NCBI GenBank assembly: GCA_009379915.1
Contig: WHSV01000016.1
Span: 1 to 51,098 of the forward strand
Length of the DNA: 51,098 bases
From: Actinomycetota bacterium
GTDB lineage: Bacteria; Actinomycetota; CADDZG01; WHSQ01
Direction: 5' to 3'
In this document: positions 8,008 through 16,544 of the stretch, one piece after another
Layout of the letters: the number at the start of each line of letters is the position of its first letter
Numbering within the stretch: position 1 is the first letter of the stretch
Made by a program: the position numbers and the translations under genes
Notes under the pieces: generated by a model
What the model was told of the DNA's origin: nothing
Seen by the model: the letters and a program-made list of their open reading frames with translations, nothing else
The model's database searches: none

Positions 8008-8907
8008 TTAGGCCCCCGCACCCTGGATGCGTTCGGCCCCCGAGTAGACGTTGAAGCGTTCGTCGCGCAGGAACCCGACCAGAGACATATTGAAGTTGGT
8101 CGCGACCTCGATGGCCAGGCTGCTCGGGGCCGAAACCGCGCACATGACGGGCACTCCCGCCACGACGCTCTTCTGCGCGAGCTCGAAGCTCGCCCGGCCG
8201 CTTACGAGAACGATGCAGTCGCTCAGTGGGAGCTTCCTCTCGAGCAGAGCCCAACCGAGCAGCTTGTCCAGCGCGTTGTGCCGGCCCACGTCTTCTCGAA
8301 GACCGAGCAGTTCTCCCGTCGAATCGAACAAGCCCGCGGCGTGCAACCCACCGGTTCGCTCGAACACTCCCTGTGCAGCCCGCAACTTTCCCGGAAGCGA
8401 GCAAACGGTCTCGGACTGCACCGTCAGTTCGGAGTCGATACGAGACGCCTTCGTTGCAAGTTGATCGAGCCCGGCTTTGCCACAAACACCGCACGCGCTG
8501 GTGGTGAAGAAATCGCGCTCTATCGAACCAAAATCTCGACGTGGGTCCGGGCGCAGGTGAACGTTGACGATGTTGTACCGCTGTTCTTCGTCGACGTCCC
8601 GGTCGACGCAGTAGGCCATCCTGGTGACATCGTCCGGCCCTCTCACGATCCCCTCGGCTAGAAGCCACCCTGTGGCTAGCTCGAAGTCGTTTCCCGGCGT
8701 TCGCATGGTCACCGAGGAGATGTAGTCATCGCCGATGTGATGGAGGCGGATCTCGAGAGGCTCCTCGGTCGCGACCGCGTCCGAGCGCCGCCTGACCTCT
8801 TCTCTCTCGTAGGTGATCACGCGGGTCCTGGTGGAAGCTCCGGGGCGATTGATGCGCTCCCGCTTGACTTCGGCGGCTTCCCATTCAGATGGTTCTTGAA
8901 TCGCCAT
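8008..8907 (-). CDS. fdhD: Formate dehydrogenase accessory sulfurtransferase FdhD
   Basis: A 299-residue FdhD. The protein passes sulfur from a cysteine desulfurase to the bis-MGD cofactor of formate dehydrogenase. Diagnostic motifs are ATEEPLEIRL near 45, RTPGNDFELATGWLLAEGI near 70, the CxxC loop TTSACGVCGKAG near 140, LREDVGRHNALDKLLGWAL near 220, and LVSGRASFELAQK near 247. The start ATG at 8907 follows a GGGGG stretch and leaves 36 bases to selB, which is transcribed away. Placed between selA and selB, it implies a selenocysteine-containing formate dehydrogenase in the genome. Confidence 0.95.
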   Translation of the reverse strand: MAIQEPSEWEAAEVKRERINRPGASTRTRVITYEREEVRRRSDAVATEEPLEIRLHHIGDDYISSVTMRTPGNDFELATGWLLAEGIVRGPDDVTRMAYCVDRDVDEEQRYNIVNVHLRPDPRRDFGSIERDFFTTSACGVCGKAGLDQLATKASRIDSELTVQSETVCSLPGKLRAAQGVFERTGGLHAAGLFDSTGELLGLREDVGRHNALDKLLGWALLERKLPLSDCIVLVSGRASFELAQKSVVAGVPVMCAVSAPSSLAIEVATNFNMSLVGFLRDERFNVYSGAERIQGAGA

Positions 8908-8931
8908 AACCCCCATCAAATCACGGCCCGC

Positions 8932-8937
8932 TATCGT
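8932..8937 (+). promoter_or_regulatory. -10 hexamer (TATCGT) for selB
   Basis: TATCGT ends six bases before the ATG at 8944, supporting that start and a leaderless mRNA. The 36-bp gap to fdhD must also hold the divergent fdhD start. Confidence 0.45.
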
Positions 8938-8943
8938 GCTGTG

Positions 8944-10773
8944 ATGCACGTCATCGGAACGGCGGGACACGTCGATCACGGGAAATCCACGCTCGTTCTG
9001 CGCCTGACCGGCATCGATCCGGATCGGTTCGAGGAGGAGAAACGGCGGGGACTCACCATCGACCTCGGATTCGCCTGGCTTCCGCTGCCCTCGGGCAACG
9101 AAATCGGCATCATCGACGTTCCAGGACACGAGCGGTTCATCAAGAACATGCTGGCGGGCGCGGGGGGCATCTCGGTGGTGCTGTTCGTGGTCGCCGCCAA
9201 CGAGGGGTGGATGCCGCAGTCGACCGAGCACCTCGCGATCCTCGACGTGCTCGGGATAACGTCCGGCGTGGTGGCCCTCACGAAGGCGGACACAGTCGAT
9301 GCTGAAACGCTCGAAATCGCGCGGCTCGAAACCGAGGAGCATCTCAAGCGCACGCGCCTCGCGAGTTCACCGGTCGTGCCGGTCTCCGCCGTGACGGGAC
9401 TCGGGCTCGAGGAGCTGGTGCTCCGACTCGACGAGGCCGTCCAGAGGGCTCCCGATCCGATAGACCGAGGTAGACCTCGTCTCTGGATCGACCGCGTGTT
9501 CAGCATCTCGGGGGCCGGGACGGTCGTCACGGGGACACTCGCTGGCGGAAGTCTCGAGATTGAACGGGAGATCGAGATCAGCCCCCAGGGTCGCCGCGCG
9601 CGCATTCGCTCGATCCAGAGTCACAAGAAGCAGTTGCAGTCCGTGGGTCCGGCAAATCGAGTTGCGCTGAATCTGGTGGGCCTCGACCGCGGCAGCTCGG
9701 AGCGCGGCGACGCCATCGTCAGTCCATCCAGCTGGAGGCCCACGAGAACCATCGACGCCGAGGTGCGAGTGCTGCCTGAATGGGCGGTGGGTTCGGATCA
9801 CGAACTCACGGAAAAGGGGTCACACCTCCTCTACATCGGCTCGGCCGAAACTCCCGTGCGAGTCAAACTGCTCGAGCCCACATCGATCCGAGCCGGAGAG
9901 AGTGGCTTCGCGCAGCTCTACCTGCGCGACCCTCTGCCCCTGGCACGCGGTGATCGATTCGTACTGCGTGATGCGGGACGCAGGTTGAGTTTCGGTGGCG
10001 GAGTGGTCCTCGATCCTCTGGCGACACGCGCTCAGCGATCCGACAGGAAACGGCTGGCATTGCTCCACCGGCTTGCCGGAGCGTCCGAAGGCGAAGGCTT
10101 AATTGCTCTGGTTGAGGCGGAGGGGCAGTTGAGCGCACACGAGGCTGCGTTGAGGACGGGGCGTTCGGGGACAGAGCCGGGCGTCACTCGGTTGGACGAC
10201 CTCCTGTTATCGGCTCAACGACTCGAAGAGCTCCAGTCGAACGTCCGTCGTCTTCTGCAGGAACACCACGCCGCGAATCCACTCGAGAGTGGGATGACGC
10301 GCGCCGCAGTGCGCGCCGAAACGAGACTCGGGCCGGGCGCCTTCGATGCGCTCGTGGACACCATCGAGGAAGTTGCAGCGGATGGCGCTCTTCTTCGACT
10401 CGAATCACACGCGGTGAGCATGTCTCCCGATCAGCAGCGGGCGCGCGACCGAGTCTTGACCGCCATCCAGTCGGGAGGGTTCACCCCTCCTCTGGCCAAG
10501 GATCTCGATGCCGATTCCGCCCTGCTGCGTGCGCTCGTCGACTCGGGCGAGCTCGTCCGCATCGGCGACTTCTATCTGACTTCGTCGCAGGCGAACGAAG
10601 CGCGCACTCGCGTCAGGATTGCTATCCAGGCCTCAGGACCTCTGACGGTGGCTCAGATCAGAGACCTACTGGGGACCTCACGAAAATACGCAGTCCCCCT
10701 GTGCGAGTGGTTGGACCAGACCGGGGCCACCCTGCGCCAGGGTGACGCCAGGATCCTCGGCCCCCGTCCCTGA
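8944..10773 (+). CDS. selB: Selenocysteine-specific elongation factor SelB
   Basis: A 609-residue translational GTPase that brings Sec-tRNA to UGA codons with a SECIS element. G1 GHVDHGKST at 8-16, the switch I region EEEKRRGLTIDLGFAWL, G3 DVPGHERFIKNMLAG, G4 TKAD. Then come EF-Tu-like beta-barrel domains (WIDRVFSISGAGTVVTGTLAGG) and, from about residue 370, the winged-helix repeats that read the SECIS. The length fits bacterial SelB. A -10-like hexamer fixes the ATG at 8944, although the frame is open upstream to 8737 (antisense to fdhD). Confidence 0.95.
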   Translation: MHVIGTAGHVDHGKSTLVLRLTGIDPDRFEEEKRRGLTIDLGFAWLPLPSGNEIGIIDVPGHERFIKNMLAGAGGISVVLFVVAANEGWMPQSTEHLAILDVLGITSGVVALTKADTVDAETLEIARLETEEHLKRTRLASSPVVPVSAVTGLGLEELVLRLDEAVQRAPDPIDRGRPRLWIDRVFSISGAGTVVTGTLAGGSLEIEREIEISPQGRRARIRSIQSHKKQLQSVGPANRVALNLVGLDRGSSERGDAIVSPSSWRPTRTIDAEVRVLPEWAVGSDHELTEKGSHLLYIGSAETPVRVKLLEPTSIRAGESGFAQLYLRDPLPLARGDRFVLRDAGRRLSFGGGVVLDPLATRAQRSDRKRLALLHRLAGASEGEGLIALVEAEGQLSAHEAALRTGRSGTEPGVTRLDDLLLSAQRLEELQSNVRRLLQEHHAANPLESGMTRAAVRAETRLGPGAFDALVDTIEEVAADGALLRLESHAVSMSPDQQRARDRVLTAIQSGGFTPPLAKDLDADSALLRALVDSGELVRIGDFYLTSSQANEARTRVRIAIQASGPLTVAQIRDLLGTSRKYAVPLCEWLDQTGATLRQGDARILGPRP

Positions 10774-10790
10774 GATGCCGGCCGCTTTCT

Positions 10791-10895
10791 GTTTCCCTCA
10801 CGCTACGACGCCCCTTCGGGGCGTCTCCTCTCCCGGCGGCGCTAGAGCGCCGCCGTCGGGTAATGCCCGCGATCGTCGAGACGATCGCTCCTTCC
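10791..10895. repeat. 105-bp structured repeat, copy A
   Basis: Starts with GTTTCCCTCACGCT, then stem 1 (10807-10825, eight pairs), stem 2 (10835-10854, nine pairs), and a part identical to copy B from about 10855 to 10889 that includes stem 3 (GCGATCGTC-GA-GACGATCGC, 10869-10888). Copy B at 45841-45945 has the same length and spacing, with paired changes in stem 1. It fills the gap between selB and the end of the convergent ybdK-type gene. I do not recognise the element. Confidence 0.75.
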
Positions 10896-12079
10896 TACTC
10901 GCCGTGAATTGGATCACCCTTGGCGGGCACTCCGCCGACCAGGTCGCCGTCGCTCAGAGGTCGAGGCTTGCCGCTCTGTAGTTCGTCGACGAGGTGATCG
11001 ACCACGCGGGAGAGGTCACCGAATTCTCTGTAGACCTCACGCTGACGCGTGGCAGACGTTCCGCGGTCGAGAATGTCGTCGATCCCCTTGAGCTCTCTCA
11101 GGCAACCGAGTCTCTCGGCGGTCGGCGCGAGCCGGTCGACGGTGTCACCGATCGAGCGGCGTAGCGACATGACGTTGCCTTCTTCATCGCGAATGATCTC
11201 GGCCTCGAGCCCGTGGCGAGCAGCGCGCCACTTGTTCTCTCTAATCGTCCAGGCCTGATGCTTGAACATGTCGAGTCCCGAGTTGTATCGCTCGGCAAGC
11301 CAGACCACGAGACATTGCGAGAACGCAGTGATCGACGCGATCTCCTCGAGCGAGCTGATCCCGTCACAGATGCGGAGTTCGATCGTCCCGAAGCCGGGGT
11401 GCGGCCGAATGTCCCACCAGACTTCTCGAATACTCCGGATCGTGCCGGCTCCGATCAGAGTGCGCATGAAGCGCTGAAACTCTCCCCAGTTCGCCATCTG
11501 ATATGGCAGGCCCGCGGTTGGCAACGACTCGAAGATCTTGCTCCTGACAGAGGACAGCCCGGAGTCGCGTCCCTGCCAGAAGGGGCTCGAGGTCGACAGC
11601 GCGAGAAAGTGAGGGATGAACGTGCCGAGGCTGTTGCCCACGGCGATCGCCTCTTCGCCGGTGCGCAGGCCGACATGGGTGTGCACACCGAAGATCAAAA
11701 GTCGACGGGCGGTCCACTGGCAGTCCTCGATTAGGCGGTGGTACCGGGGGTCAGGCGACACGGTTTGATCGACCCATGCCGAGAAGGGGTGCGTCCCTGA
11801 CGAGATGATGCGGTAGCCGTAGTTGTCGGCAACCTCGACTAGTCGCTCGAGCTTTCGTTGGAGCTCGCGGCGTGCCGCCTCCACGGTGGGGCAGACGTCG
11901 GTGATGACCTCAATGGTGCACTCGAGTAGCTCGTGCTTGAAGCCGGGTTCACCACGAAGGTCGGCGAGGATCTTGGTGGCGGCCGTGTCGGTGGCGAGCG
12001 CACCCGATTCGTCCACGACTTGGACCTCGATTTCCACTCCGAGCGTTGGTCGTTCGCTTCCGTTGAAAACGATGTCCAA
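10895..12079 (-). CDS. YbdK-type carboxylate-amine ligase (GCS2 family)
   Basis: A 394-residue member of the glutamate-cysteine ligase type 2 family. Signatures: TLGVEIEVQVVD at the N-terminus, the HELLECTIEVIT glutamate-side motif near 50, SSGTHPFSAW near 95, FGVHTHVG near 130, ELRICDG near 240, and ENKWRAARHG near 285. YbdK-like enzymes have weak gamma-glutamylcysteine synthetase activity; the true substrate is often not known. The start has a strong AGGAGGGG site. It follows the MFS gene by 66 bases on the same strand, so the two may be cotranscribed. Confidence 0.88.
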   Translation of the reverse strand: MDIVFNGSERPTLGVEIEVQVVDESGALATDTAATKILADLRGEPGFKHELLECTIEVITDVCPTVEAARRELQRKLERLVEVADNYGYRIISSGTHPFSAWVDQTVSPDPRYHRLIEDCQWTARRLLIFGVHTHVGLRTGEEAIAVGNSLGTFIPHFLALSTSSPFWQGRDSGLSSVRSKIFESLPTAGLPYQMANWGEFQRFMRTLIGAGTIRSIREVWWDIRPHPGFGTIELRICDGISSLEEIASITAFSQCLVVWLAERYNSGLDMFKHQAWTIRENKWRAARHGLEAEIIRDEEGNVMSLRRSIGDTVDRLAPTAERLGCLRELKGIDDILDRGTSATRQREVYREFGDLSRVVDHLVDELQSGKPRPLSDGDLVGGVPAKGDPIHGE

Positions 12080-12145
12080 TTTGTACCCCCCTCCTGTGCG
12101 AGAACCTCGGTCACTCGCCCTTACCCTCTTCGCCCCGCCTTGATG

Positions 12146-13414
12146 TTAGTGCTCGGGGCGAACCTGTCCACCGCCTTTCGCGGCGACCTGTCTGCGACCG
12201 AGCACGTAGACCAGGGCGATGAGATTAGCAACCACTCCCGCACCCACGACTCCGGCCCCCGCGGAGATGGCCGGACCAAGGGGGATGAGAGCACCGAAGA
12301 CCCACGCGAGTTGAAGCGCCGACTCCAGTCGAGCGAAGACCCAGCCGCGCGCGCCCTGCGGAGTCTCGCGCTGGACGATCGAGTCGAATGCGACCTTTGC
12401 GCTGCCCGATGCAATCCCAAAGACGGCCACCAGTACGCCCGCGGAGACGATGGAGAAATTTCGTCCGACGATCACGGCAACGACCCCAGCAACGACGAGC
12501 GCCAAGGCGATGATGCCTTCCTCTCGCAGCCGTCGCTTCACGACAGGGGCGAGCAGCGAACCCGCGAGAGATCCGGCGGCCGCCGCTCCCACGAGAAGTC
12601 CGAGCCCTATCGACCCGAGGTCCTCGCGGCGCATGGCGAACGCAAGGTGCAGAACGAGGAAACCGACGAGCAGGCGCATCCCCGCAGCGGCGAAGGTCGC
12701 TTGGCGAATGCTCACCGAGCGCGCGAAGGCCTGGGCTTCGAGCCGTTCCGTTACCGCTCGACGACCTTTCCGCCGGGGAAGCCTCAGCGCCGGGAACACC
12801 CCGAGGTAGTACACGACCGCGGCGAGAAGCAACTCGGCTCGTACCGAAAAGAAGTGCAGTAGCAAGAGTCCGAATGGAACGGCCACCATGCCGGCCAGCG
12901 CGCTCACCTTTGCTATCGAGGAATTCGCCTTGACCAGGGGGCGATCTCCGGGGGCCAGCTCGGGAAGCATTGCCCCCTTCACGACGAGCGAGGAACGCGA
13001 GAGCACAAGTACCGCGAAGGCTATTGGGAAGAGATAGAGACTGTCGATCCGGGTTGCGAGCAGCCAGGCAAGAGACCCCCGGCCGAGTGCCGAGATCACC
13101 ATCGCGAATCTCAAACCACCTCGATGCCTGTCGAGAAACCGCGAGAGGAACGGCGCGACAACGGCGAAGGGCGCGACCGTGAGAACGAGATAGATGGCAA
13201 CGCGGCCGCGCGCGGTTGTCTCGGGCACGGAGAAGAACAGAGAACCTGCCAGCGCTATCGCCAACAGTGCATCGCCGGCCGCGCCCGAGGCCTGAAACGT
13301 CAGGAACCTGCCGAATTCCGGAGTGGCCGCCTCCCTGCGAGCATTGCGAACGGCTCGGCGTGCTGCAATGCGCAGCAGCGGCTCTTCCTCGCGGGGGTTG
13401 CGACGGTCGACCAT
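12146..13414 (-). CDS. MFS transporter
   Basis: A 422-residue membrane protein with about 12 hydrophobic helices, starting after a basic, cytosolic stretch of about 35 residues. Helices run from GDALLAIALAGSLFF near 45 to the last at about 400 (GVVGAGVVANLIALVYVL). The loop FLSRFLDRHRGGLR between helices 2 and 3 resembles the MFS motif A. The substrate is unknown. I chose the ATG at 13414 because a TACGCT hexamer ends eight bases upstream; the frame opens to 13447. It shares its upstream region with the zinc operon promoter on the other strand. Confidence 0.82.
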   Translation of the reverse strand: MVDRRNPREEEPLLRIAARRAVRNARREAATPEFGRFLTFQASGAAGDALLAIALAGSLFFSVPETTARGRVAIYLVLTVAPFAVVAPFLSRFLDRHRGGLRFAMVISALGRGSLAWLLATRIDSLYLFPIAFAVLVLSRSSLVVKGAMLPELAPGDRPLVKANSSIAKVSALAGMVAVPFGLLLLHFFSVRAELLLAAVVYYLGVFPALRLPRRKGRRAVTERLEAQAFARSVSIRQATFAAAGMRLLVGFLVLHLAFAMRREDLGSIGLGLLVGAAAAGSLAGSLLAPVVKRRLREEGIIALALVVAGVVAVIVGRNFSIVSAGVLVAVFGIASGSAKVAFDSIVQRETPQGARGWVFARLESALQLAWVFGALIPLGPAISAGAGVVGAGVVANLIALVYVLGRRQVAAKGGGQVRPEH

Positions 13415-13422
13415 GAATTTCA

Positions 13423-13428
13423 AGCGTA
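13423..13428 (-). promoter_or_regulatory. -10 hexamer (TACGCT) for the MFS gene
   Basis: TACGCT on the minus strand ends eight bases before the ATG at 13414. The spacing is slightly longer than in the other leaderless candidates. Confidence 0.3.
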
Positions 13429-13555
13429 GGACCAGCGTCCAGCACACGGGGGTCGGGGTCGGAGCGCGGCGAAAGAAGGCCGGTGCTCTCAGGACAGACA
13501 GACTCGCTCAGCGAGTTCGGGAGTCATGAGAAGTGGGGAAGACGAGTTAACGGAT

Positions 13556-13575
13556 TTGACAATCGTTTTCAATAA
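13556..13575 (+). promoter_or_regulatory. Zur-like operator overlapping the -35 of the zinc operon
   Basis: TTGACAATCGTTTTCAATA is an imperfect palindrome close to the known actinobacterial Zur consensus (TGAAAATCATTTTCA-like). TTGACA within it also serves as the -35 box. Binding of the downstream Fur-family repressor here would block RNA polymerase when zinc is plentiful. Confidence 0.7.
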
Positions 13576-13579
13576 GTCC

Positions 13580-13585
13580 TAACCT
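13580..13585 (+). promoter_or_regulatory. -10 hexamer (TAACCT) for the zinc operon
   Basis: TAACCT lies 18 bases after TTGACA and ends six bases before the GTG start at 13592, so the mRNA should be leaderless. Confidence 0.55.
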
Positions 13586-13591
13586 GAGCCG

Positions 13592-14515
13592 GTGAAACGC
13601 TCACTGTTAGCCCTAGCCGCCCTGGTCCTGCTCGCCGCCGGTTGCGGAACCGACGGTGATGATCCCGCCGCATCGCAGGAGCCCAAGATAATCGCGGCCT
13701 TCTATCCCCTCGAGTTCGTGGCCGCCGAGATAGCCGGGGGCAACGCCGGCGTGACGAACCTCTCGCCCCCGGGGGTCGAACCGCACGATCTTGAACTCGC
13801 CCCCGACCAGATTCGCTCCCTGGCCCAAGCCGATCTCGTCCTCTACATCGGCGAGGGGTTTCAGCCTGCGGTCGAGGACGTCGTCGGCGAGCTATCAGGG
13901 ACGGCGGTGATAGACGGGCTCGAGGCCCAAGACGAGCTGATCGAGGGCGGCGACCCGCACGAGGACGAAGAGGGGCACGAGGACGAACTCGAGGAGGGCG
14001 CAACCGATCCTCATGTCTGGCTCGACCCGACGCGCGTTGCATCGTTGGGTCACGCGGTTGCCGCCGAGATGGAGCGGATCGATCCGGACAACGCGGACGT
14101 CTACGAAGACAGCGCCGTCGCGCTCACGGATGCCCTGGCCGGGCTCGACGAGGAGTACTCGGCGGCGCTCGAGAACTGCGAAGACAACGAGCTCGTAGTG
14201 AGCCACGAGGCCTTCGGTTACCTCACCGAGCGCTATGGGCTCGAGCAGGTCGGCGTCTCGGGAATCGACCCGGAGTCCGAGCCCTCACCCGGACGCATGG
14301 CAGAGGTCGCAGAGTTCGCCCGAGAGCATGAGGTAACGACGATCTTCTTCGAGGAGCAGGTCGCGCCCGACATCGCCCAGGTGATCGCCGACGAGGTCGG
14401 GGCCGGCGTCGAGGTGCTCGACCCTCTGGAGTTCCCACCCGACGGCGGCTCAGATTACTTTGACGTTATGCGAACCAACCTGGATTCGATCTCCTCCGCG
14501 CTCGGCTGCGAGTAG
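13592..14515 (+). CDS. znuA: Zinc ABC transporter substrate-binding lipoprotein
   Basis: A 307-residue cluster A-I metal-binding lipoprotein. The signal peptide ends in a lipobox (LAAGC, Cys18). Metal-site residues: His in VEPHDLELAP near 65, the acidic and His-containing loop around 125-145 (PHEDEEGHEDE), His in DPHVWLDP, His in VSHEAFGYL near 205, and Asp/Glu near DPESEPSPGRMAE. The His-rich loop, though short, favours zinc over manganese. The gene starts with GTG directly after a Zur-like promoter, and the ATPase gene begins right after its stop codon. Confidence 0.92.
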   Translation: MKRSLLALAALVLLAAGCGTDGDDPAASQEPKIIAAFYPLEFVAAEIAGGNAGVTNLSPPGVEPHDLELAPDQIRSLAQADLVLYIGEGFQPAVEDVVGELSGTAVIDGLEAQDELIEGGDPHEDEEGHEDELEEGATDPHVWLDPTRVASLGHAVAAEMERIDPDNADVYEDSAVALTDALAGLDEEYSAALENCEDNELVVSHEAFGYLTERYGLEQVGVSGIDPESEPSPGRMAEVAEFAREHEVTTIFFEEQVAPDIAQVIADEVGAGVEVLDPLEFPPDGGSDYFDVMRTNLDSISSALGCE

Positions 14516-15277
14516 ATGACACCCCATTTCCATCTCAGTGGAGGCACCGTCAATTTCGGCGCGACGGTGGCGCTCCGAAACGTGCACTTTTATCTGGAAC
14601 CCGGAGAGTTCGTGGTCCTGCTCGGAGCCAACGGCTCGGGCAAGACGACGATGGTCAAGGCGCTGTTGGGTCTCGTGCCTCTCAGCAAGGGCCGGCTCGA
14701 CGTGTTCGGAACGCCCCTGGCTAAGTTTCGCGATTGGGGTCGCATCGGCTATGTGCCACAGCGAGCGAGTGCGGCCTCGGGCGTCCCGGCGAGCGCCTTC
14801 GAGGTCGTCCTGGCGGGCCGGCTGGCCCGGTCGCGCAAGTGGGGGCTCCACACCAGGGACGACGCTCGGGCGGTAAGGGAAGCGCTCGAGCTCGTGGACA
14901 TGGCCGACAAGCACAGGGAACCCGTCGAGACCCTCTCGGGGGGCCAGCAGCAGCGCGTACTAATCGCGCGTGCTTTGGCGGGTGAGCCGGACGTTCTGGT
15001 GCTCGATGAACCCGTCTCAGGAGTAGACCTCGAGCATCAGGAGAGCTTTGCGACGACACTCGGCGAACTGAATCGCGGAGGGCGAAGCGTCCTTCTTGTG
15101 GCGCACGCCCTGGGGGTAATCGAGCCGCTGGTGTCGCGCGCCGTGGTGCTCACGCAGGGCGAGGTGACTTACGACGGGAAACCATTGCGTGAGTTGCACG
15201 ACAGCCACGTTCACCACCATCCACACTCGGCCGAGCAACCCCCTCGCTTCTCGCAACCCGCCGGAGGACCGCGCTGA
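14516..15277 (+). CDS. znuC: Zinc ABC transporter ATP-binding protein
   Basis: A 253-residue ABC ATPase. Walker A GANGSGKTT at 37-45, Q-loop in GYVPQRAS, signature LSGGQQQR, Walker B VLVLDEPVSGVD, H-loop in LLVAHALGV. The C-terminal tail is His-rich (HDSHVHHHPHS), as in many zinc-transport ATPases. It energises the permease encoded next. The start codon abuts the stop codon of the lipoprotein gene, and its own stop overlaps the permease start, showing translational coupling. Confidence 0.93.
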   Translation: MTPHFHLSGGTVNFGATVALRNVHFYLEPGEFVVLLGANGSGKTTMVKALLGLVPLSKGRLDVFGTPLAKFRDWGRIGYVPQRASAASGVPASAFEVVLAGRLARSRKWGLHTRDDARAVREALELVDMADKHREPVETLSGGQQQRVLIARALAGEPDVLVLDEPVSGVDLEHQESFATTLGELNRGGRSVLLVAHALGVIEPLVSRAVVLTQGEVTYDGKPLRELHDSHVHHHPHSAEQPPRFSQPAGGPR

Positions 15278-16131
15278 TGGACATCTTCGCGAGCGCGTGG
15301 AACGGGTTCTGGAACGCATGTCCGTTCGAGTTCTGCCGGTGGGACTTCATGCAGAAGGCCCTCGTTGCAGCCGCGCTGGTGGGAGTGACCGCCCCCGCCA
15401 TCGGCATCTTCCTCGTACAGCGGCGTTTGTCGCTCATGGGTGACGGGATCGGTCACGTCGCCTTCACGGGCGTTGCGGCCGGCTTCCTATTCGGCACGCT
15501 GCCACTGGTCACTGCAATCATGGCCGCCATCCTCGGTGCCCTTGCAATCGAACTCATGCGAGAACGAGGTCGTACGGAGGGCGACGTCGCTCTCGCGGTC
15601 GTGTTCTACGGCGGCATCGCCGGTGGGGCCCTGCTGATGGGCCTGTCGGGAACCTCGAACACCAACATCCTGACCTACCTCTTTGGAGCGCTGCTTTCCG
15701 TGAACCGACCTGACATCCTGGCCGCGTTGGGCATCTCAATCGTCGTTCTGGGGAGTGCCATGCTGCTGCGACGCGTTCTCTTCGCGGTGTCCTACGATGA
15801 GGAGGTGGCGCGGATCTCGGGGGTCTCGGTACGCGCCGCTAACCTGCTGGTCGCCGTTGCCGCCGCGATCACCGTCGGTGTAACCATGCGGGTGGTCGGA
15901 ATCCTTCTGGTATCCGGAATGCTGGTACTTCCCGTGGCGGCGGTTCAGCAACTCACTCGCAGCTTCAATGCGACGTTCGTTGGTAGCCTCGCCCTGGGGC
16001 TGCTCGTCAGCATTGCCGGGGTCGTGACCTCTTATTACCTGGACGCGCCGCCGGGTGCAACGATCGTGATGGGGGCCATCGTGGCCTTCGTTCTGGCTAG
16101 CGTGTTCGCCCGTGCTCGTGCGGTGGTGTGA
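15277..16131 (+). CDS. znuB: Zinc ABC transporter permease
   Basis: A 284-residue ABC-3 family permease with about eight membrane helices from residue 25 to the end. GDGIGHVAFTGVAAG near 55 is the family's characteristic loop, and SYDEEVARISGV near 170 marks the cytoplasmic coupling helix. Together with the ATPase and lipoprotein it forms the importer. Its stop (TGA) overlaps the ATG of the regulator gene. Confidence 0.92.
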   Translation: MDIFASAWNGFWNACPFEFCRWDFMQKALVAAALVGVTAPAIGIFLVQRRLSLMGDGIGHVAFTGVAAGFLFGTLPLVTAIMAAILGALAIELMRERGRTEGDVALAVVFYGGIAGGALLMGLSGTSNTNILTYLFGALLSVNRPDILAALGISIVVLGSAMLLRRVLFAVSYDEEVARISGVSVRAANLLVAVAAAITVGVTMRVVGILLVSGMLVLPVAAVQQLTRSFNATFVGSLALGLLVSIAGVVTSYYLDAPPGATIVMGAIVAFVLASVFARARAVV

Positions 16132-16544
16132 TGAGTGACATGAACAGGAAATCGACGGGGCCCCATCGATCGACCAAACAGAGGGCGGCCATCAAGGATG
16201 CTCTGGTCGCCGCCCGCGGGTTTCGCTCCGCGCAAGAGTTGCACGACGAGCTCAAGGCCGAAGGTCAGCGTGTCGGACTAACGACCGTGTACCGAAACCT
16301 CCAGGCGCTTGCCAGCGCGGGCGAGGTCGACGTTCTCCGTACGTCCGAAGGCGAGGCCATCTATCGGCGCTGTGGCACCGGCGAGCATCATCACCACCTG
16401 GTCTGCACCGAGTGCGGGAACTCCGTCGAGGTAGGGAGTGAGGAGATCGAGTCGTGGGCCAAGCGCGTAGCGAAGCATCACGGCTTCACTCCGGTCGATC
16501 ACACAGCCGAGGTCTTCGGAATCTGCTCGGGCTGCTCCAAGTAA
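16131..16544 (+). CDS. zur: Fur-family metal regulator, probable Zur
   Basis: A 137-residue Fur-family repressor. The N-terminal winged helix is RSTKQRAAIKDAL to VGLTTVYRNLQALASAGEVD. The metal side has HHHHLVCTECG with one CxxC pair and ICSGCSK with the second, which form the structural zinc site. Being the last gene of a zinc transport operon with a Zur-like box at its head, it most likely senses zinc rather than iron and represses its own operon. The ATG at 16131 overlaps the permease stop; a GTG one codon earlier is possible. Confidence 0.9.
   Translation: MSDMNRKSTGPHRSTKQRAAIKDALVAARGFRSAQELHDELKAEGQRVGLTTVYRNLQALASAGEVDVLRTSEGEAIYRRCGTGEHHHHLVCTECGNSVEVGSEEIESWAKRVAKHHGFTPVDHTAEVFGICSGCSK

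Noticed and set aside
12225-13445. A long Arg/Ser-rich frame antisense or offset to the MFS gene
   Set aside because: It is an overlapping frame of the MFS gene without any domain.
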